Of a stretch of DNA of 64,000 bases, positions 53,885 through 62,328 are shown piece by piece; position 1 is the first letter of the stretch; the number at the start of each line of letters is the position of its first letter. The notes beneath the pieces are model-generated. The model did not search any database and had not been told where the DNA came from. It worked only from the letters and a program-made list of their open reading frames with translations. This DNA comes from JAMZMI01 sp039944535 (GTDB lineage: Bacteria > Bacteroidota > Bacteroidia > Cytophagales > Cyclobacteriaceae). The DNA is taken from positions 62,001 through 126,000 of the forward strand of contig JBDUYP010000010.1 of the NCBI GenBank assembly GCA_039944535.1. The letters run 5' to 3'. A program made the position numbers and the translations under genes.

Positions 53885-54253
53885 ATGAAAATAGCAGTTA
53901 TTGCCCATGATGGGAAAAAAGCAGAGATGGTGGCCTTTCTCCTTCAGTACAAGAAGCATTTGCAAAAAGTAGAAATAGTCGCAACCGGCACTACCGGTGG
54001 CCATGCAGAAAGAGCCGGACTGAGCGTGGACAAGATGCTCTCAGGACCACTGGGCGGTGACGCTCAGATTGCAGCACTGGCGGCTGAAAAAAAGCTGGAC
54101 ATGGTCTTATTCTTTCGCGACCCTATGGACAAACATCCACACGAGCCGGATGTGCAGATGCTGATGAGAGTTTGTGATGTTCACAATATCCCACTGGCTA
54201 CCAACCCGGCAAGCGCCCGCTTGATGATGGACTCATTCCTGAAAACCATTTAA
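53885..54253 (+). CDS. mgsA: Methylglyoxal synthase
   Basis: 122 residues of the short MgsA form. It converts dihydroxyacetone phosphate to methylglyoxal, bypassing lower glycolysis when phosphate is short. Active-site landmarks are AVIAHDGKKAEM with His8 and the family's ATGTTGGHAE, the phosphate-binding SGPLGGDAQIA with the catalytic aspartate, and RDPMDKHPHEPD. It overlaps no neighbours and converges with the nucleoside transporter gene. The two plus-strand VOC proteins at the left of the window are possible but unproven partners in methylglyoxal detoxification. Confidence 0.92.
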   Translation: MKIAVIAHDGKKAEMVAFLLQYKKHLQKVEIVATGTTGGHAERAGLSVDKMLSGPLGGDAQIAALAAEKKLDMVLFFRDPMDKHPHEPDVQMLMRVCDVHNIPLATNPASARLMMDSFLKTI

Positions 54254-54322
54254 AGATGTCAAAACTGAACTGAGAAATGTTTTGATCAGGATGGACGAAA
54301 CAGAAAAGCTGGAAATGCGCTA

Positions 54323-55609
54323 CTAGACCATCAATGCGCCAGCTATGCTTGCTGTCATCATGGTGGCAAGCGTAGCAGCCAAAAGCGCTCGTAAACCTAG
54401 CTTAGAGATATTTCCTTGCTGAGTTGGAGCCATTCCTCCTATTCCTCCTATCTGGATGGCAATAGAACTGAAGTTTGCAAAACCACAGAGTGCGTAGGTA
54501 GATATCACGATTGACTTCTGACTCAATACCCCAGCGCCCACAAACTCTGACAGTCCCAGATAAGCGACAAATTCATTCACTACCACTTTTTGTCCCAGCA
54601 AACTCCCCACCTGCAGGGATTCATTCCACTCTACCCCGATTGCGAAAGCACAAACTCTGAAGATTTGCCCCAGGATATACTCCAAACTAAACCCTTTGAA
54701 TGTTCCGTTGGTAGAGTTCACAACCATCTCGTTGAGACCGGTCACGCCTCCAATTGCCATCAAAAGGTAGTTTACTGCCGCAATGAGCGCTATAAAAGCC
54801 AAAAGCATTGCTCCGATATTCAGAGCCAGTTTCAAGCCTTCTGAGGCACCTCTTGCCAGGGCGTCAACCAGATTCACACCCATTGTTTCATTGGAAACAG
54901 ACAGGTCAGAATTGATCTGGTCCCTGTATAATTCCGGTATTATCATCTTAGACATCACGATCGCCGCAGGCGCATTCATGATAGATGCGCTGAGCAGGTA
55001 AGAAGCAAATCGCTCCTGCTCTGCAGGATCAGATCCTCCTAAGAAAGCCACATATCCTGCCAAAACCCCACCCGCAATAGTTGCCATGCCGCCGGTCATC
55101 AGACACATCAGTTCCGATTTTGTCATTTTAGGCACAAAAGGTCTAACCAAAAGCGGAGCTTCCGTCTGACCTAAAAAGATGTTGCCTGCTGCCGAAAGTG
55201 CTTCAGCCCCCGATAGTCTCATAGAGCGAGCCATGATCCAGGCTATTCCTTTCACGATGTACTGCAATACGCCCAGGTAATACAGTCCGGCTGTAAGGGT
55301 TGAAAAGAAAATAACCGTTGGGAGAACCTGAAGAGCGAAAATAAAGCCCAGGCTTTCAGAGTTAATCAGCCCACCAAAAAGAAACTTGGCACCATCCCCT
55401 GAAAAGCCGAGCAGCACCACAAACTGACTACTGACCCAATTAAAGGCACTTTTCACGATTTTTATATCTGAAATCAGATAACCAAAAACAATCTGAAGCA
55501 GGATCCCCGTACCCACGAGCCGCCAATCGATTGATTTTCTATTTTGGGAAAAAAGGAAGGCGATTCCAAGCAAAAAAATCAAGCCAATTAACGCGCGAAG
55601 GAGATCCAT
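54323..55609 (-). CDS. Concentrative nucleoside transporter, NupC/CNT family
   Basis: 428 residues with about ten membrane segments. CNT landmarks are GDGAKFLFGGL, the cytoplasmic helix-hairpin region FLGQTEAPLLVRPF (with the QTEAPL motif that binds nucleoside), SIMNAPAAIVMSKM, NEFVAYLGLSEF and the later YALCGFANFSSIAIQIGGIGG. The family moves nucleosides with sodium or protons. It lies 15 bp after the bifunctional nuclease gene, so it is likely the last gene of the ETF operon, though the functions do not obviously connect. Confidence 0.93.
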   Translation of the reverse strand: MDLLRALIGLIFLLGIAFLFSQNRKSIDWRLVGTGILLQIVFGYLISDIKIVKSAFNWVSSQFVVLLGFSGDGAKFLFGGLINSESLGFIFALQVLPTVIFFSTLTAGLYYLGVLQYIVKGIAWIMARSMRLSGAEALSAAGNIFLGQTEAPLLVRPFVPKMTKSELMCLMTGGMATIAGGVLAGYVAFLGGSDPAEQERFASYLLSASIMNAPAAIVMSKMIIPELYRDQINSDLSVSNETMGVNLVDALARGASEGLKLALNIGAMLLAFIALIAAVNYLLMAIGGVTGLNEMVVNSTNGTFKGFSLEYILGQIFRVCAFAIGVEWNESLQVGSLLGQKVVVNEFVAYLGLSEFVGAGVLSQKSIVISTYALCGFANFSSIAIQIGGIGGMAPTQQGNISKLGLRALLAATLATMMTASIAGALMV

Positions 55610-55624
55610 ATATAGAGAGGAAGG

Positions 55625-56221
55625 TTAGTTACGACGATTGATTTCGTCTCGTATTTTAGCTGCTCTTTCATAGTCCTCCGCCCCTAGCGCTTCGTCCAGC
55701 ATGGTATTGAGCTGATCCATAGGCAGATCCTCAAGTTTTTTGGACTTGGGCTCAGGCTTTGAACTACTTGTCACTTTTTGACTGGCATCCACCACTTCTT
55801 CATCCTCATCTGTGAGCACAATACCGGCCTCATTGAGAATGTTTTCGTTGGTGAAGATATCTACATCAAAACGCAGACCTATGGCAATGGCGTCAGATGG
55901 TCGTGCATCAATTTCCACATCGCCATCTGCCGTAGAGCAAACAATTTTGGCAAAGAAAACCCCCTCCTTCAAATCGGATATGAGGATTTCCTTTACCTTA
56001 TAATTAAAGTTAAATGCAAAGGACTTAAACAAATCATGTGTCATAGGTCGATTGGGAACGATCTTTTCGATCTCTATGGCAATGGCCTGCGCCTCGAACA
56101 TTCCGATGATGATCGGAAGTCTGCGATTGCCACCTTGCTCACCCAAAACCAATGCAAAAGAACCAGACTGAGACTGGCTCGATGAAAGTCCTAATATTTC
56201 TAACTTGATTTTATCTGACAT
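55625..56221 (-). CDS. Bifunctional nuclease (DUF151) with a C-terminal UVR domain
   Basis: 198 residues. The first 130 form a bifunctional-nuclease (BFN) domain with the conserved LPIIIGMFEAQAIAIEIE, RPMTHDLFKSF and DARPSDAIAIGLRF. A low-complexity linker (SSSKPEPKSKKLEDL) leads to a 35-residue UvrB/UvrC-interaction-like helix pair (MDQLNTMLDEALGAEDYERAAKIRDEI). This fusion is a common Bacteroidota form; nuclease activity is shown for some plant relatives only. The ATG overlaps the etfA stop by one base. Confidence 0.9.
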   Translation of the reverse strand: MSDKIKLEILGLSSSQSQSGSFALVLGEQGGNRRLPIIIGMFEAQAIAIEIEKIVPNRPMTHDLFKSFAFNFNYKVKEILISDLKEGVFFAKIVCSTADGDVEIDARPSDAIAIGLRFDVDIFTNENILNEAGIVLTDEDEEVVDASQKVTSSSKPEPKSKKLEDLPMDQLNTMLDEALGAEDYERAAKIRDEINRRN

Positions 56222-57177
56222 TAACCTTGCTGTGCCTTTATTGCTTCTGTTAGTTTAGGTACAACCTCGAAAGCATCACCTACTACGCCGTAATCTGCAG
56301 CTTTAAAAAATGGTGCTTCCGGATCTTTATTAATCACCAAAATGTACTTGGAGGAATTAACGCCTGCAAGATGTTGAATAGCACCGGAAATTCCAACGGC
56401 TATATACAAAGATGGGCTCACTTTTATACCTGTTTGGCCTACGTGCTCGTGGTGTGGTCTCCAGTCCATGTCGGACACTGGCTTACTACACCCGGTAGCC
56501 GCACCCAGCGTTTTGGCCAAATCCTCTATCATGCCCCAGTTTTCCGGACCTTTCAGCCCTCGTCCTCCCGAAACAACGATTTCCGCCTCAGGCAAAAGAA
56601 CTTCACCTGTTGCTTTCTCAGTTGAAGTGATTTTCACCTTGAAATCGCCTTCGTTAATTGTAGGTGCAAAACCCTCAACGACTGCATCGCCTCCATCTTC
56701 CTTGATCTCGACCGCATTCTTTTTCAAAACAAGGATTTTCTTATCTCCTTTCAATTCAGAAACGGCGAAAGCCTTTCCTGTATAAATGCTGCTTTTGACC
56801 TTAAACCCTGAAGAAGTATCAGGCAACTCACAAACATTAGATGCCAATGATGCTCCTGTTTTAATCGCCACTCTGGCTGACACAGGATCGCCTAAAGATG
56901 ATTTTGCCAACACCAAAAGAGATGTTCCCTCTTTATCAAATGCTTCCGCAATTGCCGAAGAGTACGCCATGATATTGTTAGCAGCCAATTTATCATCGGT
57001 CACATTCAAAACCTTGTTTGCTCCGGCTTTTCCAAGCTTTCCGCTTTCTTCATCTGCAAGAGAACCAAAAACGACAGCACTAACAGCACCATCAACCGCT
57101 GCAGCATAGCTCACAGCTTCCAAAGAGGACTTTTTTACTTTGCCCTCATCCAATTCTACAAATACCAGTGCTGACAT
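56221..57177 (-). CDS. etfA: Electron transfer flavoprotein subunit alpha
   Basis: 318 residues, FAD-binding alpha subunit. The N-terminal half carries the variable domain, and the C-terminal FAD site is clear: VSGGRGLKGPENWGMI, GAATGCSKPVSDMDW, HEHVGQTGIKVSPSLYIAVGISGAIQH and ILVINKDPEAPFFKAADYGVVGD. ETF accepts electrons from acyl-CoA dehydrogenases and passes them towards quinone. It starts one base after the etfB stop, in the order etfB-etfA-BFN-nupC. Confidence 0.95.
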   Translation of the reverse strand: MSALVFVELDEGKVKKSSLEAVSYAAAVDGAVSAVVFGSLADEESGKLGKAGANKVLNVTDDKLAANNIMAYSSAIAEAFDKEGTSLLVLAKSSLGDPVSARVAIKTGASLASNVCELPDTSSGFKVKSSIYTGKAFAVSELKGDKKILVLKKNAVEIKEDGGDAVVEGFAPTINEGDFKVKITSTEKATGEVLLPEAEIVVSGGRGLKGPENWGMIEDLAKTLGAATGCSKPVSDMDWRPHHEHVGQTGIKVSPSLYIAVGISGAIQHLAGVNSSKYILVINKDPEAPFFKAADYGVVGDAFEVVPKLTEAIKAQQG

Positions 57178-57178
57178 C

Positions 57179-57916
57179 TTATATAACTTTTGCTTCGTTT
57201 TTCAATAGATTAACCAATTCGTCGAGGTTGTCGGCATCCACCAACTTCACACCGCTTTTCGCCGGTGGCAATTCAAAGACCTCAACTTCATTCTGTGCGG
57301 CATCTGCCGTTGGCTCTACCACATTGAGCGGCTTGGAGCGCGCAGACATTATCCCACGCATATTCGGGATTTTCCACTCGGCTATCGGCTCCTGGCACCC
57401 TGCCACGAAAGGCAGATCCAATTCCATATATTCCTTTCCTCCTTCTATTTCACGCATGATTTTAGCTGAGCTTCCATCCACATCCAGCGTCATCACCGGA
57501 GATACAGACGGCATGCCGAGCAGCTCTCCAACCATACTATGCACTTGTCCTCCGTTGAAGTCTATCGATTCGCGACCCATCAGAATCAGATCATATCCAC
57601 CTTCCTCAGCAGCCCTGGCAATTTGCTTGGCTACAAAAAAGGCATCTGTAGGAAAAGCATTCACACGGATGGCATCATCTGCACCTATGGCAAGGGCTTT
57701 CCGCAAAGTGGGTTCTGTCTCAGCCTCACCTACATTGAGCACGGTGATGGAGCCACCGGACTGCTCCTTGAGCTCCACGGCTCTGGCTAGCGCATAATCA
57801 TCATAGGGGCCAATGATGTATTGGACACCCGTCTTATCAAATTTTGTGTTGTTGTCCGTAAACGCAATTTTAGAAGTCGTATCCGGAACATGGGTAATAC
57901 AAACCAGTATTTTCAT
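57179..57916 (-). CDS. etfB: Electron transfer flavoprotein subunit beta
   Basis: 245 residues. It opens MKILVCITHVPDTTSKI, the usual beginning of EtfB, and carries the signatures GPYDDYALARAVELKE, IGADDAIRV, LILMGRESIDFNGGQVHSM and EGGKEYMELDLPFVAGCQEP. The beta subunit binds AMP and docks the dehydrogenase. It is the first gene of its operon; the promoter would lie in the 150-bp gap to the divergent TPR gene. Confidence 0.95.
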   Translation of the reverse strand: MKILVCITHVPDTTSKIAFTDNNTKFDKTGVQYIIGPYDDYALARAVELKEQSGGSITVLNVGEAETEPTLRKALAIGADDAIRVNAFPTDAFFVAKQIARAAEEGGYDLILMGRESIDFNGGQVHSMVGELLGMPSVSPVMTLDVDGSSAKIMREIEGGKEYMELDLPFVAGCQEPIAEWKIPNMRGIMSARSKPLNVVEPTADAAQNEVEVFELPPAKSGVKLVDADNLDELVNLLKNEAKVI

Positions 57917-58068
57917 GTTTTATAAATGGGGTTAAAAGTTAAATGAATCGCGAAATGACAAAAGTTAATTTGGGTAAAATCCTTTAGACTGCCATTTGCT
58001 TTCATTCAAAAAAATGATATTTGGGTAAATATTCGTATGCCTCGAAGTTAGTAAATATCCTACCAACC

Positions 58069-58389
58069 ATGAACCAGGAAAGAATCAAACAACTCATAAA
58101 TTTTATCGATGAAGACCCTACCGATCCATTCCCAAAATATGCTTTGGCAATCGAGTACTTACAAGATAATAAACAGCAGAGCAGAGAATTGTTTGAAGAA
58201 CTAATGAAAAACCATCCTGACTATATAGGAACATACTACCACGCTGCTGCGCTCTATGCCGAACTTGGGGACAGTGAAAAAGCTGAAGAAACCTATGAAG
58301 CAGGAATAGACCGAGCCAAAGCCCTCAATGAAGCGCATGCCCTGAAAGAACTGCAATCGGCATATATGAACTTTCAGTTTGAGGATTGA
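58069..58389 (+). CDS. Small TPR protein
   Basis: 106 residues of tandem tetratricopeptide helices: DPTDPFPKYALAIEYLQ, YYHAAALYAELGDSEKAEETYEAGI and a final partial unit. There is no signal peptide, so a cytoplasmic scaffold is likely. A frame-open upstream stretch of 16 codons lacks resemblance to the rest, so ATG 58069 is preferred. It faces away from etfB with 150 bp between. No partner can be named. Confidence 0.8.
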   Translation: MNQERIKQLINFIDEDPTDPFPKYALAIEYLQDNKQQSRELFEELMKNHPDYIGTYYHAAALYAELGDSEKAEETYEAGIDRAKALNEAHALKELQSAYMNFQFED

Positions 58390-58453
58390 TTTTTCTCTCT
58401 TGATTGACTTGAAAATATTTCTATTTTTACTTTCAACATGCAATAACCTTCTC

Positions 58454-58764
58454 TTGTGCTGTCTGTTGTTTCCAACTGACATGGATATGAATTGGGTAGT
58501 AATAATACCCAACAGTACTGAAAAATGACCTTAGGTTTTAAGCCTTTAGTGTTTTCACCTCGGTGTACTTCAGAATTTGCTTATCTCCGGTTATTAATAC
58601 TAGATCTTATTGTGCTGTCTGTTGTTTCCAACAGACATGGATATGAATCGGGTAGAAATAATATCCTACAGTACTGAAAAAGGACCTTAGGTTTTAAGCC
58701 TTTAGTGTTTTCACCTCGGTGTACTTCAGGATTTGCTTATCTCCGGTTATTAATACTAGATCTT
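58454..58764. repeat. 156-bp tandem duplication including a 70-bp structured repeat
   Basis: Two copies offset by exactly 156 bp (58454-58608 and 58610-58764). Each contains a 70-bp unit (58456-58525 and 58612-58681) with the stem TGTCTGTTG-TTTC-CAACAGACA and a GGGTA/TACCC stem. The rest of each copy is the 3' end of the PIN toxin gene. A third unit is at 59402-59471. Confidence 0.85.
58538..58608 (-). pseudogene. Duplicated 3' fragment of the PIN toxin gene
   Basis: The bases repeat the last part of the toxin frame (LVLITGDKQILKYTEVKT-like) with very few changes. It has no start and is the product of the 156-bp tandem duplication. It cannot make a toxin. Confidence 0.8.
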
Positions 58765-59074
58765 CCGCGACGGCTTGAGCAATTTGAATTCTATCAAAAG
58801 GATCACGATGATGATGCGCAAGTCTGCTTAAGGCAGAAATATGATCGAGAGAAATGGACAGAGGCAGAAAGTTATCTATTGTCATGAAATCCATAATTCC
58901 CTCAGGCACTTTCAGCTTTCCGAGCCTTTGCTTAATTGTGATTTCCCACGGAACTGCGGCACTGACAAAAATCGTGTTGCTCACGTCTTTAATTGCAGAC
59001 CTGGCACTATCTGAAAGATATTCAGGATTACTTTGCCACCATAGATATACATGTGTATCAAGCAAATAATTCAT
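58694..59074 (-). CDS. PIN-domain toxin, VapC-like
   Basis: 126 residues of the PIN fold, opening MNYLLDTHVYLWW with the first catalytic Asp6. Further acidic or conserved residues are in VSAAVPWEITIK (Glu44), HHHRDPFDRIQIAQA (Asp91-type) and LITGDKQI. The PIN nuclease cleaves RNA; many VapC toxins cut initiator tRNA or rRNA. Its ATG overlaps the antitoxin stop by 4 bp. Its 3' end is one partner of the tandem duplication just downstream. Confidence 0.88.
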   Translation of the reverse strand: MNYLLDTHVYLWWQSNPEYLSDSARSAIKDVSNTIFVSAAVPWEITIKQRLGKLKVPEGIMDFMTIDNFLPLSISLDHISALSRLAHHHRDPFDRIQIAQAVAEDLVLITGDKQILKYTEVKTLKA

Positions 59075-59313
59075 AGAGATTTTCCTTCAAAAGCAGCGAT
59101 AACCTCATCGTTACTTTCGTTAAAATCATCAGCAATCCAGATTTCTCCCTTGAGGTATCCACCTTTGCGCTCCTGCAATTTAGGGTCATTCACGGGTGAT
59201 AGCCGGATTAACGGCTTGTTTCGCTTTCCTATGATTACCTCTTTACCCTCCAGCGCCATTTCCACTAATGCCGAGAGCTTACTTTTAGCAAAACCGATGT
59301 TATAGATTTTCAT
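59071..59313 (-). CDS. Phd/YefM-family antitoxin
   Basis: 80 residues. The N-terminus (MKIYNIGFAKSKLSALVEMALEGKEVIIGKRNKPLIRLSPV) is the typical Phd/YefM DNA-binding and dimer core, shown here only to mark the motif order: KSKLSALVE then GKEVIIGKRNKPLIRL. The C-terminal 40 residues (IWIADDFNESNDEVIAAFEGKSL) would neutralise the toxin. It is the first gene of the module and probably represses it. Confidence 0.88.
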   Translation of the reverse strand: MKIYNIGFAKSKLSALVEMALEGKEVIIGKRNKPLIRLSPVNDPKLQERKGGYLKGEIWIADDFNESNDEVIAAFEGKSL

Positions 59314-59401
59314 AATGAATTGTTTTACACTTGACCAAGTTAGTCAAGTAAACGAAATTCAAACCATTTTTGTTTGTTATGCAATCCCGTACCTTCTTCT
59401 G

Positions 59402-59471
59402 GTGCTGTCTGTTGTTTCCAACTGACATGGATATAAATCGGGTAGTAATAATATCCTACAGTACTGAAAAA
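59402..59471. repeat. Third copy of the 70-bp structured repeat
   Basis: It matches 58456-58525 and 58612-58681 with a few substitutions and lies 88 bp upstream of the antitoxin start and 48 bp downstream of the dnaB stop. The antitoxin-toxin module is therefore bracketed by direct copies. Confidence 0.85.
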
Positions 59472-59518
59472 GGATTTCGTTGAGGTGTCACCTAAGCGGG
59501 ATGATGCATTATTTTACA

Positions 59519-61054
59519 TCAAAAAGGCATCTCTTCATCATCATTTTTGTTCGCTTTGCTAGGAAGCGTGATGGTGAAGTCAGAATTAGAATTGTCTGAT
59601 TTAGGGAATGAGTTACCGTAGTTGGAATCTACCATCGAGGTATCCAAATCCTCAAACTTGGTAAACTTACCGATAAACTTAAGCTGCACGTTTTCGAGCT
59701 GACCATTCCTGTGCTTGGCTATGATCACCTCACCCACTCCATTGAGTGGCATGCCGTTTTCATCCTGAGTCATACCGTAATATTCTGGTCGGTAAAGGAA
59801 CATTACCATATCCGCATCCTGCTCGATTGATCCTGATTCCCTCAAATCTGATAGCTGAGGACGCTTATCTCCACCACGAGTCTCCACAGCCCTACTCAAC
59901 TGAGACAGTGCGATTACCGGCACATTGAGTTCCTTGGCTATCCCCTTCAGTGCACGCGAAATGGAAGCAATCTCTTGTTCACGGTTTCCTCCGGCAGTTT
60001 TAGAAGTATCTCCAGACATCAGCTGCAAGTAGTCAATGATGATCATGGAAACACCGTGCTGAGCTACAAGTCTTCTACTCTTCGCCCTCAATTCCAAAAT
60101 ACTTAAAGCAGGCGTGTCATCAATAAAGATTGGAGCCTCGGACATCTTGGCTGTTTTATGTAGCAGTTGCTCCCACTCATAATCGGCCAGGTCACCCTTT
60201 TTGATTTTTTCACTTTCCAGTTCCGCCTCCGCAGATATGAGCCTGTTTACCAGCTGTACCGAAGACATCTCCAACGAGAACAGTGCTACAGGTTTTCCAA
60301 ACTCTACAGCCGCATTTCTCATTGCCGAAACCACAAAGGCGGTCTTACCCATACCTGGTCGCGCAGCTATGATAACCAAATCTGATGGCTGCCACCCGGA
60401 GGTTACCCGATCCAGAGCAGAAAATCCACTAGGAATACCCGTAAGACCATCTTTCTTATCTTTCTTCTTCTCAATCTCCTCTATCGCCTGATGGAGCAAA
60501 GAGCTCATCTTGTCATAGTTCTTTCGAATATGAGATTCTGAAACATCAAATAGCGCTTGCTCTGCTTTGTCCAGCAATTTGAATACGTCAATCGTATCCT
60601 CGTAAGCATCATTTTGAATTTCTCCTGATATTTTGATTAACTCACGTTTGATAGACTGCTCTGCAATGATCCTGGCGTGATACTCAATATTCGCTGCTGA
60701 ATTTACTTTGGTGGTAAGTTCAGAAACGTAGTAAGCGCCTCCTACAAACTCAAGTTGCCCGTTTTTGCGAAGCTGGTGAACCACAGTCTTGATATCGACA
60801 GGATCACTGTTATTGAAAAGCTGAACAATTGCCTCAAAAACAACACGATTGGCATCCTTGTAAAAGCTCTGGGGCTTCAAGATTTCGATCACCATCGTAA
60901 GCGCATCTCGCTCCAGCATGAGTGCTCCCAGAATGGCTTCTTCTATTTCAATGGCTTGTGGAGGCATCTTCCCAAGCTGACCTGTAAGCTCTGAAAGCCC
61001 TAATCTGCGTGTTTTGTCAGCTAGTCGAACGGTTGATGATTTTCCTCCCTCCAT
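59519..61054 (-). CDS. dnaB: Replicative DNA helicase DnaB
   Basis: About 511 residues. The N-terminal primase-interaction domain contains MPPQAIEIEEAILGALMLERDAL. The RecA-like motor follows from residue 190, with Walker A AARPGMGKTAF, the arginine/lysine region SRRLVAQHGVSMIIIDYLQLMSG (Walker B), and the glutamine-rich motif ELNVPVIALSQLSRAVE. The last 60 residues are polar and phylum-specific. The frame opens at 61084, but ATG 61054 (MEGGKSSTV) is preferred because a TAGGTTTG element lies at 61082-61089. Confidence 0.92.
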   Translation of the reverse strand: MEGGKSSTVRLADKTRRLGLSELTGQLGKMPPQAIEIEEAILGALMLERDALTMVIEILKPQSFYKDANRVVFEAIVQLFNNSDPVDIKTVVHQLRKNGQLEFVGGAYYVSELTTKVNSAANIEYHARIIAEQSIKRELIKISGEIQNDAYEDTIDVFKLLDKAEQALFDVSESHIRKNYDKMSSLLHQAIEEIEKKKDKKDGLTGIPSGFSALDRVTSGWQPSDLVIIAARPGMGKTAFVVSAMRNAAVEFGKPVALFSLEMSSVQLVNRLISAEAELESEKIKKGDLADYEWEQLLHKTAKMSEAPIFIDDTPALSILELRAKSRRLVAQHGVSMIIIDYLQLMSGDTSKTAGGNREQEIASISRALKGIAKELNVPVIALSQLSRAVETRGGDKRPQLSDLRESGSIEQDADMVMFLYRPEYYGMTQDENGMPLNGVGEVIIAKHRNGQLENVQLKFIGKFTKFEDLDTSMVDSNYGNSFPKSDNSNSDFTITLPSKANKNDDEEMPF

Positions 61055-61081
61055 ATAAGATCTCTTTCTATTGTTATACTG

Positions 61082-61089
61082 CAAACCTA
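61082..61089 (-). promoter_or_regulatory. Candidate -7 element for dnaB
   Basis: On the minus strand the bases read TAGGTTTG, matching TAnnTTTG. It overlaps the distal ATG 61084 and lies about 30 bp before ATG 61054, giving a short leader for the latter. No -33 element at the usual spacing was found. Confidence 0.35.
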
Positions 61090-61352
61090 AGCATCTGAAG
61101 CGGTGCTTTTAGTGATATCAAAATCTAAATTTTTCAACCAACTTTTCCACATGTTCTTAACATTACAAAGACGGTAATCATTCAAAAATAAGTACTGACT
61201 CTCGCTTAAGTTTTATTTGCTAACAGTCTATTTTAGCGTATTTTTGAGATATATGACCTTTCAAACTCATTCTCGTCTGCGACTTTTGGAGTTATGATAC
61301 AATCAGATGTTCCAAATTGTCGTGAGGGTAAGGCACAACTCAACCTTCATTT

Positions 61353-61499
61353 TTGACAATTTATTTTTTATCAAAAATCGCTGACGGTGAGTCAGATACA
61401 GAAAATCAAATCAACCTAATCGTTGATCGGATAAGGTCAAACAAAGGAGAATTCAGCGCACTGGTTGCGCATTATTATAACAATCATAAGCTATGCTAA
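61353..61499 (+). pseudogene. Possible remnant of a sigma-70/ECF factor N-terminus
   Basis: A 48-codon frame from TTG 61353 to TAA 61499 overlaps the exonuclease start. The part INLIVDRIRSNKGEFSALVAHYY looks like the region-2 opening of an ECF sigma factor (LVDRIRxGDxxAFxxLVxxYY). It lacks an ATG and stops after about 48 residues. It may be a truncated relic or chance; the rest of 61090-61352 contains nothing recognisable. Confidence 0.35.
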
Positions 61500-62290
61500 A
61501 TCTTAAAAACCCACTTGTGGTTTTTGATCTTGAAACTACCGGCACCAATGTTTCCAAAGATCGCATCGTCGAAATGGCGCTAATTAAAGTAATGCCAGAT
61601 GGCTCAGTCGAGGAAAAATGCCGACGTATCAACCCAACCATACCCATTCCCTTGGAATCGAGTCTGGTTCATGGCATCTATGACGATGATGTAAAGGATG
61701 AGGCTACATTCAAACAAGTAGCGAAATCACTGGTCACATGGCTTGAAGGATGCGACCTTGCCGGCTTCAACATTTTGAAGTTCGATGTTCCTGTGCTCGT
61801 AGAGGAGTTTTTGAGAGCGGACATTGAGTTTGATATTTCCAACAAAAAACTGGTGGATGCGCAAAAGGTCTTTCACATGATGGAGAAAAGAAACCTTACG
61901 GCTGCATATAAGTTTTATTGCGGCAAAGACCTGATCAACGCTCATAGCGCACTGGCCGACACTCAGGCCACTTATGAGGTATTGCTTGCTCAGGTAGAAA
62001 AATATGAGGGGCAGGAAATGACCGACCTGAGAGGTGAAAAAATGGGAGTCATGACGAATGACATGGCCGCCATACACAAAATGACGAACGGCAAGCTGGT
62101 TGACCTTGCCGGCAGAATGACTTATGATGCTGATGGTAAAGAAGTTTTTAATTTCGGCAAGCATCGTGGCAAGCCGGTAAGTGAAGTACTGAAAAACGAA
62201 CCCAGCTTTTACGACTGGATGATGAAGGGTGATTTTCCTCTTGATACCAAAAGAAAACTGACCGAGATCAGACTTAGAAACTTCGGTTAA
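61493..62290 (+). CDS. DEDDh 3'-5' exonuclease, DnaQ/epsilon-like
   Basis: 265 residues. Exonuclease motifs are VVFDLETTGT (Exo I, Asp and Glu), FNILKFDVPVL (Exo II, Asp) and NAHSALADTQAT (Exo III, His and Asp), so all catalytic residues are kept. The C-terminal 60 residues carry FNFGKHRGKPVSEVLKNEPSFYDWM, which resembles the DUF3820/exoX C-terminal domain. A role in DNA repair or proofreading is inferred from the family; it is a stand-alone protein rather than a polymerase domain. It lies 38 bp before the trehalose enzyme gene. Confidence 0.9.
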   Translation: MLNLKNPLVVFDLETTGTNVSKDRIVEMALIKVMPDGSVEEKCRRINPTIPIPLESSLVHGIYDDDVKDEATFKQVAKSLVTWLEGCDLAGFNILKFDVPVLVEEFLRADIEFDISNKKLVDAQKVFHMMEKRNLTAAYKFYCGKDLINAHSALADTQATYEVLLAQVEKYEGQEMTDLRGEKMGVMTNDMAAIHKMTNGKLVDLAGRMTYDADGKEVFNFGKHRGKPVSEVLKNEPSFYDWMMKGDFPLDTKRKLTEIRLRNFG

Positions 62291-62328
62291 AACAGATCAC
62301 ATTGCTATTATTAGAATAAAATAAGAAT

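Noticed and set aside
54323..57916. Functional link between etfBA and the nucleoside transporter
   Set aside because: Tight spacing shows co-transcription is likely, but I see no sequence evidence that the functions are connected.
61264..61352. Small ORF starting MIQSDVPN before the exonuclease
   Set aside because: It encodes only 20 residues with no resemblance to a known peptide.
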